Source: Casuarina equisetifolia
Taxonomy: Eukaryota; Streptophyta; Magnoliopsida; Fagales; Casuarinaceae
Direction of reading: 5' to 3'
DNA: 64,000 bases
NCBI GenBank assembly: GCA_028551475.1
Contig: CM052361.1
Coordinates: forward strand, 19,037,274-19,101,273
Below are positions 23,301-34,950 of the stretch, piece by piece; positions within the stretch are counted from its first letter, which is position 1, and every line of letters starts with the position of its first letter. The notes below the pieces were generated by a model that made no database searches, had not been told where the DNA came from, and was given only the letters and a program-made list of their open reading frames with translations. A program made the position numbers and the translations under genes.

Positions 23301-26300
23301 CCAAAGAAAAGATAACAGTAGTAGATTCTTCTTTCTTTCTCTCTTTTTTCATTATACATATGGAGGTATTGAGATCTGAAGCAGGATTGCAACATGCTTC
23401 TGAAAAAAGAAGCCCCAATGACTTCAATTTTTCTTTTTTTAAAAAAAAAAAGAAGAAAGGACTCTAATTTTGATGATGGTGCTAGCGATACGTCAAGTCT
23501 GTCCTAGATAATATTGAGTGTTGACTTCATGTTTCCCTGGATAAGAAACTTAGTAGTTTGTTTAAATTTACATTTCTGTAAGAGTTACCATATATCAGTG
23601 ATTTGCAAATTTGCTGGACATGGGTTATATTGGTCCAGGGTTGGGTCTTATCATGGACCTTATATAATTTGGTCTTTATTTTTGTTCTTTTAAACCTTTT
23701 GGTTTTTTTATATATTTTCGCCAAAGTCCTGCTTGGACTAGTAGTGATAATCTAGTTATAGATTCAACTCTCTGCAAGTTGATGCTACATCAACCAATTA
23801 GTATTCCATGTCATTAAAAATTGCCACCTATGAGTTTTATGTAACCTCAATTACAGTCCCAAGAGGAATGCTATCCAACAGCTTAGAAAATCTAAAGGCT
23901 CTGATTTTGAAAAGAACAAAATCAATAATTCAGCAACCAAATTAAAATGAGTAACAATTATGTCAACAAGTGTTTCTTCCTTTTCACAGTATTAGTTGTG
24001 ACAAACTTATTGAAGGTCAGTTATGTTAGCTTCAGTGTTAGATATAGCAACTATGCTGACTCGAGTCTATGAAATAAGAAAGTGAAGTAATATATGTGCT
24101 GAAGAGCTAAATCTTTTGACTTGACACATAGTAATAGCTGAGTGGAAATACTTATCTCTCTCCCATGTATTCATTTGTGTGCTTGATAGTTGACATTGTA
24201 TGGTTGCTTCTCTCATTTTTTTAATCCATACATTTTTCATTGACAGTCAATTAGTGGTTCTGGAGGGGGCTCTGTTGGAGATATTTTGGATGACTTCCTG
24301 CGTCAAAGATTTGGTCCAGATTCTTACGAACGTGTTGAAACAGGTATTCTACCTTCTAAGAAGACAGCTGCTTTAAACATGTTCAACAACAAAGAGACTG
24401 GGAGATTCGTGTTTTTACTAGAACTCCGTGCTTGCCTACCTAGCATCAAATTATCATCAGTTGATGCTATCATCATGTTTGATAGTGATTGGACCCCTAT
24501 AAATAATTTAAAGGCTCTGCAGAAGGTAACATTTGATTCTCAACTTGAGCAGATAAAAATTTTCCGTCTATATTCATCTTTTACTGTGGAAGAAAATGTT
24601 CTAATCCTTGCAAAGGAAAATAAGATCATTGATGGCTTACAGAACATAAGCCGCAGTACTAGTCATATGCTGCTAATGTTGGGGGTGTCTCATTTGTTTG
24701 ATTCTTTGGATGAGTTCCATGGTGCCAATACCCCGAACTCTCATGCAAGTACCAAGTCTGAACAACCACTTTTGAAAGATGTAGTCCAGGAGTTCTTGTC
24801 CCTACTTATTCAGAATGCTGAAGGAACTGGTGCAAGTAACTTATCTATGATTTTGAAAGTTGAACAAGTTGGAGGAACTTACAGCTCAGGTTTATTGCCT
24901 GGTGAGCATAAAGGTCCGTTGTTAGATGAAGCTCAACCCCATGCATTTTGGACAAAATTATTGGACGGGAAGCATCTTCAATTGAAATATTCTTCTGGCT
25001 CATCTCAATGGAACCGGAAAAGGGTTCTCCGTCAGTTGCCAAGGAGGCAAACAGCTGAGAGTGATCAAGTTGTAAAGAAGCGCAAGAAGGTGCTCAACAG
25101 TAATGCCGATCCACAGTCTCTGAATCCTCAACTAGAGGAAAGAATAGTTTCTGAAGACAAGGAAGGTAACTGGTTGATATGACTCATAATTTTACTTTGT
25201 TGTGATATTCACCGTTATCCTTGATAGGACATTTTTTGGTGCTAGGAGATTCAGTGTTGCTTGGGTAGTCAACTCCTTGGCCTAATATTAGCTTTCTAAG
25301 GCATCAATACTTCCGCAGGTGCAGACACTGCGACTCAAAATCTGTGTAGGTCAGCTGCTCTCGTGAATGATAACCTTCATGCACATGCAGCTTCTACCAC
25401 AACTTTGGTTGGTATCTCAGAATTACAGAAGGGTAATATGGTTGAATCAGAGGATCAAAGAACATTGCACGATGAGCAGGAGAATCTCCATCTTGCTTTG
25501 AAGCCGCAGTTAGAAACTCTAGCCCAAATTCTTAAACTTTCAGTATGAAACCCATTCCCTTATTCTGAACATTTTATTTGTTAATACTTATTGAGCCCCC
25601 ATTACACTTTTCCTCCGGAATGATTAGTTTTAGTTTTCTACTACAATGATATTGATACATGTTAAATTAATGCAGGAGGATGTCAAGGGCATGGTTGAAA
25701 AGTTTCTTGAGTATGTGATGAATAATCATCATGTAAACAGAGAACCATCAACAATATTGGAGGCTTTCCAGATATCTCTGGTTAGAATTTCTTTTCACAC
25801 TGTAGATAGAAAGCCTTATTTTATAGTGTCTCTGGTCACTTGAACCCTGCTTTGGTCTGAACCCAACATTTAAGTTAAACTTATATCTATCAAGATTTTC
25901 ATCAATAGATCGGCATTTGACAAATCATTGACTTATGGGTTATTTGCCAAACTGCTCCAATAGGGAGCTCCTTTTCATCCGTAAAATATGACTTGACTCA
26001 CATAATTTCCTAGAATTCAGTGCGGTGGCATGCTATTTACTGCCATGCGTAATTTTGTCTATGCCTTCTCTGCATATTGGCTGCTCTAGGGTTCAGTGTC
26101 ATCCTTATGCCATCTGACGTTTGAATGCTTTACAGTTGCAAATGTCCTTGCCCCTAACATACTTTATTATCCCCTTATCATTTTTACTGAGTGTTCAATC
26201 TTATTCTGAATAAGACTCCCACCGAACAACCTTTAAATAGATTATCTTAGCCGGTTCAATTTTTAAACACATCTGCTTATTTAGGAAAAGTTTTACCTGC

Positions 26301-29300
26301 ACGTTCCCACTCTTTTCTACTATGCCATCTATGTTAATTGCCAAGATAATGGTATCAGTCAGATATCATTTAGAACTTAAGATCTTTCATTTACCTGCAT
26401 AAGTAAACTTCTCTTAAGTAAAGGATCTTTCCATTTACCTACATAGGTATTATTGATTGGTTTTAAGTTGCTAAAAGAGCCAGAGTTGTGGATATAGTCG
26501 AAAAACCATCTTTTTCAAAGTAAAAGAAATAGAAGAAATTCCAAAGCCATCTGTGTATGTCTGAAATGGCATTTTCATACACGTGTTTTATGTTTTTCAA
26601 GAGGGTTTCAGGTTGCATCTGGTTACATTGCTCATTCATTCCGCAAGTGATGCCTTGCAATATAGGGAGAAAACTTATTTTTTGTGCATTTTATCTTCAT
26701 GCTATTGTGTCAAACAGTGAACATACTAGATGGCTCAATTTACAATGCTTGTTATTGAGTAGCATGAAAGTGATTTGGATTGTATATGTACCTGTAAATG
26801 CAGAATTGACTATGCTGGCGTGAAGTTCTGTGAAATTGGTTATCAACTACTCTATCCAAACCCAAAAGAAAGTCTTTGTTTTATGACGTAATTATACGAA
26901 AACACAGATTATGCAAAATTCCCTAATTTTTTCACTTGAGAAAAATACCAAACTGCTTTTCTTTTTCTTTTTCTTTTCTTTTTTTTGTGAAAGGCGGGCA
27001 TTTATTTTGGGGGATCCCATTGGAAAATGCAAGTTATTTAATGTGGGATGGAAAGAGAACGATACTGGGTATTCTACCAGTCTATCACTTACTGCTGCAA
27101 ATAATGCTTCCAGCTGTATCTACTTCTTAACAGGAAACTTAACTCATTAATTATTTTATGCAACAAGCTTGGAACCACAAAAAGTTCGGATGAGCCAGGT
27201 TACAAACTGCCTAAAGCAGTGATGAGCTTAGGTTTCCAATGTGATAAAAAAGGAAAGCATGAATGAATTATCTGAAAGATGAAGGGTAGTAATACGTAGT
27301 TAAATTACACTCAGCCAGGTGAATAAAATATCAAATCAATTATTACCCTTCTATTAGAGAAAAAGGAAAAGCGAAAGGAAAAGCAAAAGAAAAATCAAAG
27401 TTCTAATTTAAAGTGGTATTTGATTACAATTGCAAAGAAGGGCTGTGTCTCTCAAACGTTCAATTGGGGATTTTGCAAGCAAAAGTCCACGGTGATAGAC
27501 CAAACCAATATTGGAATACCCAGTAGGTTAGGTGAAGTCAAATCACTATGTATTTGACAAGCTCATATGTTGTTCAAATGCATGAAAATGCTTGCTCTAT
27601 ATATTGTCAAATACAGGAACTAATGGACTTAAGTCTAGCCAGATTGAATTCACCATTGCTATAATCTCCGTATCAAGCAGCGGACCTCTATCTCTTCTAT
27701 CTGCATATTGCTGTTGCTATAATAGAGGGGATGATTTTTGGTGAGAAAAGCCGTGTTTAATGCAGGAAGCTTCCTTAGTGCTTAAGTACATTATTGCACT
27801 CAAGTGAAAAATAAAGCTCAACCTAAAATCATCTGAACTTTTTGAACAAGATCCAGCCAGTCCCCTCTCTGATGAATGTTTGGGAACTCTTTTGTTTGAG
27901 AATCCCATGCTTCCAGCAAAGCCGTTGGTTTTTTGGTCCTAAAAAGCGTTGTATCTATTTTTTTGGTTTGAACAAAATTCTCTCTATTAAAATAGTGAAT
28001 ACGTAAAATTTAAGCATGTTACTATACCTTTTGCTATTGTCCTGTGCATATTTGTCACTTCTGTTTTATTTATTTTTTTCTTTTCGGCATAGCTACTTTG
28101 GCATTTGCACTAATGTGCTTTACTGGTGTGTCATTCAAATTTCAGTGTTGGACTGCAGCTTCGTTGCTCAAGTACAAAATTGACCATAAAGAATCACTAG
28201 TACTTGCAAAGCAGCATTTAGATTTTGACTGCACAAAAGAAGAGGTTGAGTATGTTTACTCATTGTTGTGTTGTCTGAAGAACATATTCCTATACCGTAC
28301 AGGAAAGTTTAAAGTTGCAAAGCATTCAAGTGGTTCCAGTTTGGCAACTAAAGGTGTTACAGAGGAGCTTTCACCTGCAAGCCTTCTGCACTCAACATCT
28401 GAGCTGCAGAAAGGGAAGGGAGAGGTTGAAGCCTCCTCACTGTATCAAGAATCCTCGAATGAACATCTCACTTCCCAGCAAGGATTGGCAACTGAGTTTA
28501 AAATAGCAAAGAAAGATGTCTCAAAGAGTATCAAAGAAATTCAGAAGAAGTGTAAGAAGCAGTTGATAAAACTTGTTCAAGAGCAGCAGAAAGAAAAGGA
28601 TGAGATTAAGAGATCTACCAAAGAAGAAAAGGCACTGCTTGAGAAAAAGCACAGAATGGAGTCAACTGTTATCCGTGCATATTTACAGAGTAATTCTTCT
28701 ATGAGAATAGATAAGCTAAAGATATTGGACAGCGAATATGCTAAAAGAATTGAAGCACTGGACCACCAAATGGAGATACGCCTAAAGCATGTTGATGAGA
28801 TGCAACGGGCTGCAAGGGAAAAGGTGCTTCAGCGGGAAGCCCTTTGGGTGGAAGAAGTAAAGTCCTGGGCTCAAGTTGAACTATTAAATAAGACCCCTGC
28901 AGATGAATCTAGGGATGGGATGAACTGCTTGAAGACTTGTGAACGATTTGCAGCTCATGATGGTCAGGAGAATGTTGCACTTATTGCGGGTCATCTTTCA
29001 GAAGAACCTAGTCCTGACAGAACTGCACAAAGCTTATCAGGTCATGAACTGGAATATTACGAAACTTCAGAAACTGTTCCTGAGGAAGCTGTAGGATGCT
29101 GCAGTGCTGTTGAAACTCCAACTCTCCTGCTTAGGCAGAATAGTTTGGGTGGTGAATTCAACAAGAAGGCACCCGAGGGTGTCTCAGTTGTAGGATTTCA
29201 GAGCAGCAACATGAGTGGCAGGTCAGGTGATGATCAAATTATCATTGACTCCGTTAATCCTTGTTCCAAAGAGCTTAATCCTGACAAAGCCACTGCCAGC

Positions 29301-32300
29301 AAGCTGGATGTACAGGTACCATTGAAAGCACCAGAAACTGTTAATCCCTTTGATGAGCAAAATGCTATCTCTGTGAATCAACCATTTGAAGAACAAATTG
29401 CTGAACACTCCAGTGTGCCAGATGAAAGGGTCCCACTCGGAGTCCTTGAAACTGTCAATTCAAGCAATGTTCCAGAGAATTTCATCTCCGTGAGTTCACC
29501 AGTATCTAATGAAGAAACTCCTAATGGATCCACATCAAGCATGCCCGACACAAACGTTCAATTGAGGGTGAGTGAAATGGCTCCGGGTGAAGTAGTGGAG
29601 ATTGATAATGTCAACAATCAGAATGATGAAGCAAACGATGTGCCCTCAGACAGCTTTACTGGAGCCAACCAGGAAGATGCAGTGAGTGACAATGTTAATC
29701 AAAACTCTCATTCTCAGGAGCTTTCCCTGGTAAATTCACCTTCAGTGCAGACTATGACAAACATGGATCTAGGTAGTCCATCGCCATTTGATCAGGTACT
29801 GTATGTTATATTCTGTCTGTATGATAATGATGTTGTTAGTATCATAATGCACATATCTAGGATTAATTGTGTTTTCCCTGAGGAATGAACATTTTGGAGT
29901 TTTTAAATGATTGTTTAAGAACACAGTGGTATGATATTCACTATAGCCTTGGTTAACTGTTTATTGATTTCATTTTGTCTAGGGTCCATATTCCCCTTCA
30001 ATAGAAAAGAAAAGAGTTCCTTTAGCTGTGTTATTGTTGCTAATGAATCAATATTCATCCAGACACCCCCAGATGAATCTACCCTACCATCCACATCAGC
30101 TGGACTGCCAGCTGGAGAAGCCCTAGCTAATGACATGCAGAACACACCACAACAAATGGAACCTTCAGTATCCCACCAAAATGATGCGTTGCCTTCCATA
30201 ACAGAGTCTGCAATGCAAATGCAGGTATCATCCACCCATTCACGTTCTGGCAACAGCACACCTGTCTTGCACACAGCAACTGGAGCTGAACATCTCTCAC
30301 TGGTATCTCGCATGCCAATGGGTTTGTATACCGAGCCACTGCAAACTGAGTTGGAAAGAATACGTCAAGAAATAGAACAAACCATTAAAGGTCATGAAGA
30401 TGTGGTCAGTTTCTGGTTCACCTGGCTGCTTGATGTAGATGACGGAAACTTTTTACCATCTAACAGCTCAATTTTTTTTCTCTGAGCAGAAGTTGCAACT
30501 CGAATCTGATTGTGAGAAGGAGATTGAGGCAGCTGTTGCTCAAATTCATAGAAAGTATGAGAGCAAGATTCAGGAGATAGGAGCTGAGTTTATTAGTAAA
30601 AAGAAGGAACTGGAGATAAATCATGGCAAAGTTGTTATGAACCAATTATTGGCTGAGGCTTTCAGGTCTAAATGCATGGATTTCAGGGCATCTGGTCCAT
30701 CAGGAAAGCAAGGTATGTTGCATCCCACTCGTTTAGAATAGTTGGTGTTCTACGCATTACTTTGCTGCTCAAATTAGACATTAGGTAGGTAATGTTCTGT
30801 TAAGCTTTATACTTGATCCAGAATCTATATCTTGGTTGTATTTCCAATATTTGGAGAAAAGACAAAGTTTTATCTCTTTATAGCTTTCAACTCAGGACCG
30901 TTAATAATGCCAGAACTACTTTTGTCCCTTGCCCAAAGGGCTAAAGGGCTAAAGGGCTGGGGTGTCTCACACCCCAAATCCCTTCCCCTTCTTTACCTGA
31001 CATAGAAAAAAATATAAATATATATATATAAATAAATATATATATAAATAAATATAAAAATAAAACTTGAGGGCATATTTATAAATTCTGCTTCTGCCTA
31101 GAGTTTTATTAATCAATTGAAATCTGTTTCTGCGTAGAAGGTTTGACTTATCATGTTGGATGCTGGTTTTGACTGTTGGAATGGAGCTACAATAATGGTT
31201 TGATGCATCTGGAAAGATTAATTTAGTGAAAAGGATTTCTGAGTGTATACAAAAGAATAAAGTGGTAAATAGATCTATGATTTTCAGTTCCTTTTTTATC
31301 AGCACCCAGAATGTGGAATCTTGTTCTGGAGTTGTAGGTGACTCTTCTTTCACATGAATTTATGCCATTATGGGTTGAGTTCTGACAGTAACAAGCTTAT
31401 CAGCTTATACTAAATTTCAACACAGTACTGGCTGATTTTTTTTATTTTTTTTATTTATTGATGGGATTTTTTTCAAAGGATGTTTTTCCTAGTAAATAGT
31501 GCTTTAGAAATAGCTAGATATGCAGGATATTTATAGCGGTAAATATTTAGTTGCTAATGAATGTATAATTGATTTAAATAAACTGATTTGGTCTCATAAA
31601 ACCTAGAAAAATTCATTTCTCTTATGTTGTGAGCTCTAAGAAGTAAATTTGTATGCATTTGGATTCACTTCGATATATATAAAGTTACGAAAGATAACCA
31701 ATGATAAGCCTGCACCTTACCAGGACTGATGGGATCGTATTCCCCATATGATAGTAAGCTTTCTCAGGAATGTTGTTCATTCAACATCTTAATTGCCTCA
31801 TACGTCTAAATTGAATGGTTTTTGCCAAGAAGTGAATGAAATTTTTTTGACTCATTCTTGTAGTGCCTTTTGAATACTAATTTATATCTTCCTGCTTCAC
31901 TAATTTACGCATATTTTTTAAGATAATTACATTTGCATGTTGTTTCTACGGAAAATTGCTTTACTCTATGGGAACATGGTTTGAGGTCCAATTGGTTATA
32001 AGGTTGTGTAAACATTCTCAAGTTTGTCTCTCATTATGAACTTAACATGGTTATATTTCAAAAACTAAACATAGTTCATGTGGATTATGAAAGATAAATT
32101 GGTATAAAAATGGAACAGAAATGGTTGTGGGGGGCTTGTATAGGGAGAGAGACCGAGAGAGATGTGGGCTAGGGAAGTGGTAGAAAGAATTCAGGACATC
32201 GTCAGAGAGGATTTTTCGTAGTGCAATCAAGGTTATGATTATCTTGTGATTTCCTTGTAAAGGTAATCAAATGTTATAATTATCATGTAATAAATTTCTT

Positions 32301-33121
32301 AGTAGAAAAGTATCAGAGCATCAAGCTTTCTCAGAGCTAGAGCTGCGTTGTATGTTTTCGCATCATTCATGTTATATGACCAACTGCTGAGTGTTTATTA
32401 GATTTACAAAGATGCTAATCTTCCCTCATCATTCCTATTTCTCATTTTTCTGGCAGATGTGAATTCAAGTTTCACGCAGCATCTAGTTGATGGATTAGTG
32501 AACAGAAATGCACAAGGGCCTTCTCTTGTAGGTCCATCTTCAGCCAGCCTCTATGCCTCTATCCTAGAGTCTACGAGTGTACCTACAGCCAACCTACAGA
32601 CAGTGCCACCTGCAGCCAGCACTCGGATTGCAAGCCCACCAGTGCAGTCTGTTAACCATCCTTCTTCAGTTTACTTGAATGTTGCGACAAGACCTCCCAA
32701 CATCAGCTCCATCTCCCCTGCCATGGGAAATCTCCTGGTCAGCAGTGAAATTCGTGCCCCAGCCCCGCACCTTCAACCTTTTAGACCTACTTCATCCATT
32801 ACTGCAACCAATCTGCCTTCTCTTCCACGTGCACTGCCTGGTCATCAGGTACCTAGCAACACTCCCTTGCTTAGTCATTTGCCCCCCCGAGCAGCAGCTC
32901 GACCTGCATATGTACCTGTTCCTTACAACAATCAATCGCAGTTTCCTACCCTTCCCAACTCTTTATCTGGTGCAAATCCACCCACTGCCCCCCAACAACC
33001 AGATGTGTGCACAAACCGTGACCCCCGTAGGCCACCTGAATGTGGCACAAGTAGTGAGCAGGTTGATGCGTCACACAGAGTGGGAGTCCCCGATGTCGTT
33101 TGCTTATCAGATGATGACTAA
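13783..33121 (+). CDS. MOM1: MOM1-like transcriptional silencing factor (degenerate CHD3/SNF2 protein), 19 coding exons
   Basis: Nuclear protein of the MOM1 family, known to maintain transcriptional silencing of transposons and repeats. Proposed exons: 13783-14322, 14670-15235, 16391-16475, 17901-18046, 18267-18460, 18631-18761, 19055-19333, 20239-20352, 21101-21355, 21706-21846, 21963-22274, 22867-23040, 24247-25165, 25319-25542, 25676-25780, 28146-29795, 30063-30404, 30490-30712, 32457-33121; about 2,350 codons, against about 2,000 for Arabidopsis MOM1 (from memory). Order: basic Ser-rich N-terminus, PHD finger, two chromodomain-like parts, SNF2-like ATPase without catalytic residues, CMM2-like helical region, coiled coil, Pro/Ser-rich tail ending in LSDDD. 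Phases agree across exons 2-19. Two problems remain: the frame breaks near 14160 in exon 1, and the exon 1 donor (14322 or 14309) is unresolved. The end of exon 7 could also be 19357. It may be a functional gene with a sequence error, or a recently damaged allele. Confidence 0.85.
15236..17900 (+). repeat. MOM1 introns 2 and 3 with local tandem duplications
   Basis: Intron 3 carries two kinds of direct duplication. A unit of about 65 bases beginning GAAATGAAACCTATC occurs at about 16693-16760 and 16762-16822. A unit TTATTAAAATGAGATGTCCA, about 38 bases apart, occurs near 16853 and 16890. No transposon ends were seen. The rest is T-rich intron. Confidence 0.6.
17901..18460 (+). other. MOM1: MOM1 PHD-finger exons
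   Basis: Two exons (17901-18046 and 18267-18460) join to give a C4HC3 PHD finger: CIVC, then KRGGKLL-CC split by the intron, [12 protein letters not shown], and WHCIAC. The donor must be the GT at 18047 rather than the more obvious GGTAAC at 18051, because only the first joins in phase to give LLCC. PHD fingers bind histone H3 tails. This domain is typical of the CHD3 ancestor and, as I recall, of MOM1 proteins in many dicots, but it is missing from Arabidopsis MOM1. Confidence 0.85.
18631..19333 (+). other. MOM1: MOM1 chromodomain-like segments
   Basis: The first exon encodes [19 protein letters not shown], matching the W..Y/VKWKG....NTWEP pattern of chromodomains. The next encodes [19 protein letters not shown], a well-kept second chromodomain, followed by a basic linker. 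Paired chromodomains before an SNF2 region are the CHD arrangement. The first copy has lost some aromatic-cage positions (RW in place of NTW). Confidence 0.8.
20239..24660 (+). other. MOM1: MOM1 degenerate SNF2 ATPase region
   Basis: The SNF2 fold can be followed but its catalytic motifs are gone. Motif I, DEMGLGKT in active CHD proteins, reads DEEHIVKA across the exon junction 20352/21101. Motif Ia-like [14 protein letters not shown] is kept. Motif II DEGH/DEAH is DECQ (about 21752). The C-terminal lobe retains LCDHPYIL at 22867, RALLLFQ at 23040 and [10 protein letters not shown] near 24470. Motif VI (HRIGQ) is replaced by TFDSQ. ATP hydrolysis is not expected, in line with what is known of MOM1. 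Confidence 0.85.
20810..21006 (+). repeat. Duplicated segment in MOM1 intron 8
   Basis: TTTGTGGATTAGAATGTGTTT and ATTTGCATGTAGTTAC-type blocks occur twice in the order A-B-A'-B' (about 20814-20935 and 20938-21005), including TACATTAAACCAAATCAGTAA repeated exactly. It is a local tandem duplication about 120 bases long. Confidence 0.65.
25319..28290 (+). other. MOM1: MOM1 CMM2-like conserved region spanning a 2.4-kb intron
   Basis: Exons 25319-25542, 25676-25780 and the start of 28146-29795 together encode a helical stretch: [67 protein letters not shown]. This pattern matches the CMM2 region of MOM1, the conserved part that dimerises and is sufficient for silencing in published Arabidopsis work. 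The intron 25781-28145 is the longest inside the coding region. A strong coiled-coil follows at about 28500-28870. Confidence 0.75.
26936..27130 (+). repeat. CT-rich tract and unexplained insert in MOM1 intron 15
   Basis: A pyrimidine tract at about 26956-26984 is followed by a GC-richer stretch with no coding support. The intron as a whole (25781-28145) holds no readable transposase or RT. It is simple intron sequence as far as I can see. Confidence 0.35.
30713..32456 (+). other. MOM1 last intron with AT microsatellite
   Basis: A 1.7-kb intron between GGTATGTT and TCTGGCAG. It contains three tandem AAAGGGCT units at about 30935-30958 and a TATATAAATA-type microsatellite at about 31010-31060. 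No gene is seen inside. Confidence 0.6.
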
Positions 33122-33755
33122 TCAGCCGTAAGATTTCTGTGAGGTGGCTAAGATTGTCTAACTCCCTGCCATCAGACTGATTCCCTAGAGCCTCATGCCC
33201 TTGTCATCCACATGGCGTAGTGATGGACCGGAGCTGGTGCGTCTAATACTGTGGATATATGCTGTACATCCCTGGTATTGTTCAAATCAAGTTATAGAAA
33301 ATTCATTTTCTATTTCCATTAAGTATATCTTTTGCTCCACTGTTAGAAAGTCTCTAACTAGCTGCTTTGAAGTTCAATCTTACAAAAATTGTTGACCAGA
33401 AAGTTATACTCAGTAGTCCTTACCATCGCCTAGGGTGCACAATGTAACTTATTTTGTTAAAACGGATGTGATTTGATGTTTGTTAGCAAAGGGTAAATAT
33501 GTGCTCAATGTGCCAAATTGGTGGGGTGCTTTGTGGTAATACCCGATAATGACACAAGTAATCTTTTCAGAAGAATCATCGTGTAGATTCATAGTCTTGT
33601 TCAGGATAACATAACCTTCCTGAATTTTATGTAGGATCAGATTCTGGATCCTTGTATGTCTGGCCCTTAAAAGCTTTTGAAGGAGCTTGGAGACTGGTGT
33701 GACCATTATTTTTCCCTCTTGGTGTAATCCCTCTAATTACTGAAAATAAACAGAA
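33122..33755 (+). terminator. MOM1: MOM1 3' UTR and polyadenylation region
   Basis: The sequence after the TAA-like stop region has no coding content. AATAAA at 33745-33750 is a candidate near-upstream element for 3' end formation. The transcript end is otherwise not visible. Confidence 0.45.
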
Positions 33756-34264
33756 ACTGGTTAACACTAAACTTGTTCTGAACAGTCGAGATTAAGACTC
33801 CGAAGATGTCAAGGCGAAATGCGCCTGAACTGACCTTATAACATGCATGTGTAAGTTGGAATGAGCAGCTGATATTTAGGCTGCATTTAATGCGGAAAAT
33901 GTTTTATTTAGCTCAGATATTAGGGCACAAAAATTAAACAAATACACAGAAGCAAAGCACGACAAGCAAACAAACAAGTAGAAGTCAAAATATGAAAGCG
34001 AACAGTCCCATTATAGTTTGTTTTTCCTGTATAATAAGAAGGACGTGTAACAACGTGTGCTTTCAGAGCCAGGCGGGGTTTCAACATGATGGAAGTGTGA
34101 GTGCCATCCCAATCCTTAGACATTCAAACAAAGGACTAATCACCCTCCACGAGCAATTGCTGAAAACACCTCGTCGAATACCTCTTGTCAAAATATCGGC
34201 CCCATCTCCTCTCTTACAAACTTACAGAATGGGTAAGGCCTGCATTTGATTATGTTTGGAATGG

Positions 34265-34425
34265 CAGGATTGGTACTCTCAAAATTACTTCTTGCAGCCT
34301 CAACCTCGTCAGGATTGGTACTCTCAAAATTACTGTGCCTTTCGGAAATTACTTGGCCTTATATGGATTATATATAGATTACCTTAGGAAATTACTTGGC
34401 CTTATATGGATTATATATAGATTTT
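34265..34425 (+). repeat. Two interleaved short direct duplications
   Basis: GGATTGGTACTCTCAAAATTACT occurs at about 34269 and 34313. A 37-base unit beginning GGAAATTACTTGGCC occurs at about 34341 and 34387, including TATATGGATTATATATAGATT both times. They lie between two parts of the antisense copia remnant and look like local replication-slippage duplications. Confidence 0.7.
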
Positions 34426-34783
34426 GTTTGATATCATATTTTAGAGTGGTCAACTTTAGATTATGGTTCATAGGAATAATTGTAGACTTGCAAGTAGATG
34501 GTCTAGATTCTAATACTAACTCAAGTGCATATTTCTGTTAACTAAGATAGATTTCTTTATTTGATCTTGTAATTTCCATTTCCAAAAATACTTTGGGGGT
34601 CCAAACCCTTAATACAAAAGTTGGAGTGTCTCCAGTGTTCTAAGTAATTAATATTTCATCGACATAAATGAATAAGTAAATGAATTATTTACCTTTACTC
34701 TTAAGAAACTAGAATGTTTGGTGAAAAAAACCCTTTGATTACCTAACACTGGAGAAGTAATTTGCAATATCCAATATCAAATC

Positions 34784-34949
34784 TTATGAAAGATAGAGTT
34801 TGTTGCAGCCAATACAATGCCCTTGTTGTCGCAGTACATCAATAGATCAATCATGGAAGTCCTACTTACCAAGTAATCTCTTAGGACTTGGTAAGTAGGA
34901 CTTCCAACCCTTTGATTGTATTGGCTGCAACAAACTCTATCTTTCATAA
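34784..34949. repeat. Nested fold-back (inverted duplication of a copia RNase H piece)
   Basis: The outer arms 34784-34818 and 34915-34949 are 35 bases and perfectly complementary. The inner arms 34855-34874 and 34886-34905 are 20 bases and perfectly complementary around an 11-base loop. The outer arm encodes the copia segment IVLAATNSIFH on both strands. An RNA from either strand could fold into a long interrupted hairpin. Confidence 0.85.
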
Positions 34950-34950
34950 A

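Larger units (their letters stand above)
34100..34950 (-). mobile_element. Rearranged antisense Ty1/copia remnant
   Basis: On the minus strand three copia pieces are readable. One is an RNase H part at about 34880-34786 (MYCDNKGIVLAATNSIFH, family LYCDN.AA...NP.FHERTKH). The second is an RT part at about 34745-34560 (FIYVDEILIT, with the catalytic YVDD changed to YVDE, then a LEMEI segment like FLGIEV). The third is a C-terminal ADILTRGI piece near 34212-34190. The order RNase H, RT, C-terminus is not colinear with an intact element, so the copy is rearranged as well as decayed. Confidence 0.7.
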
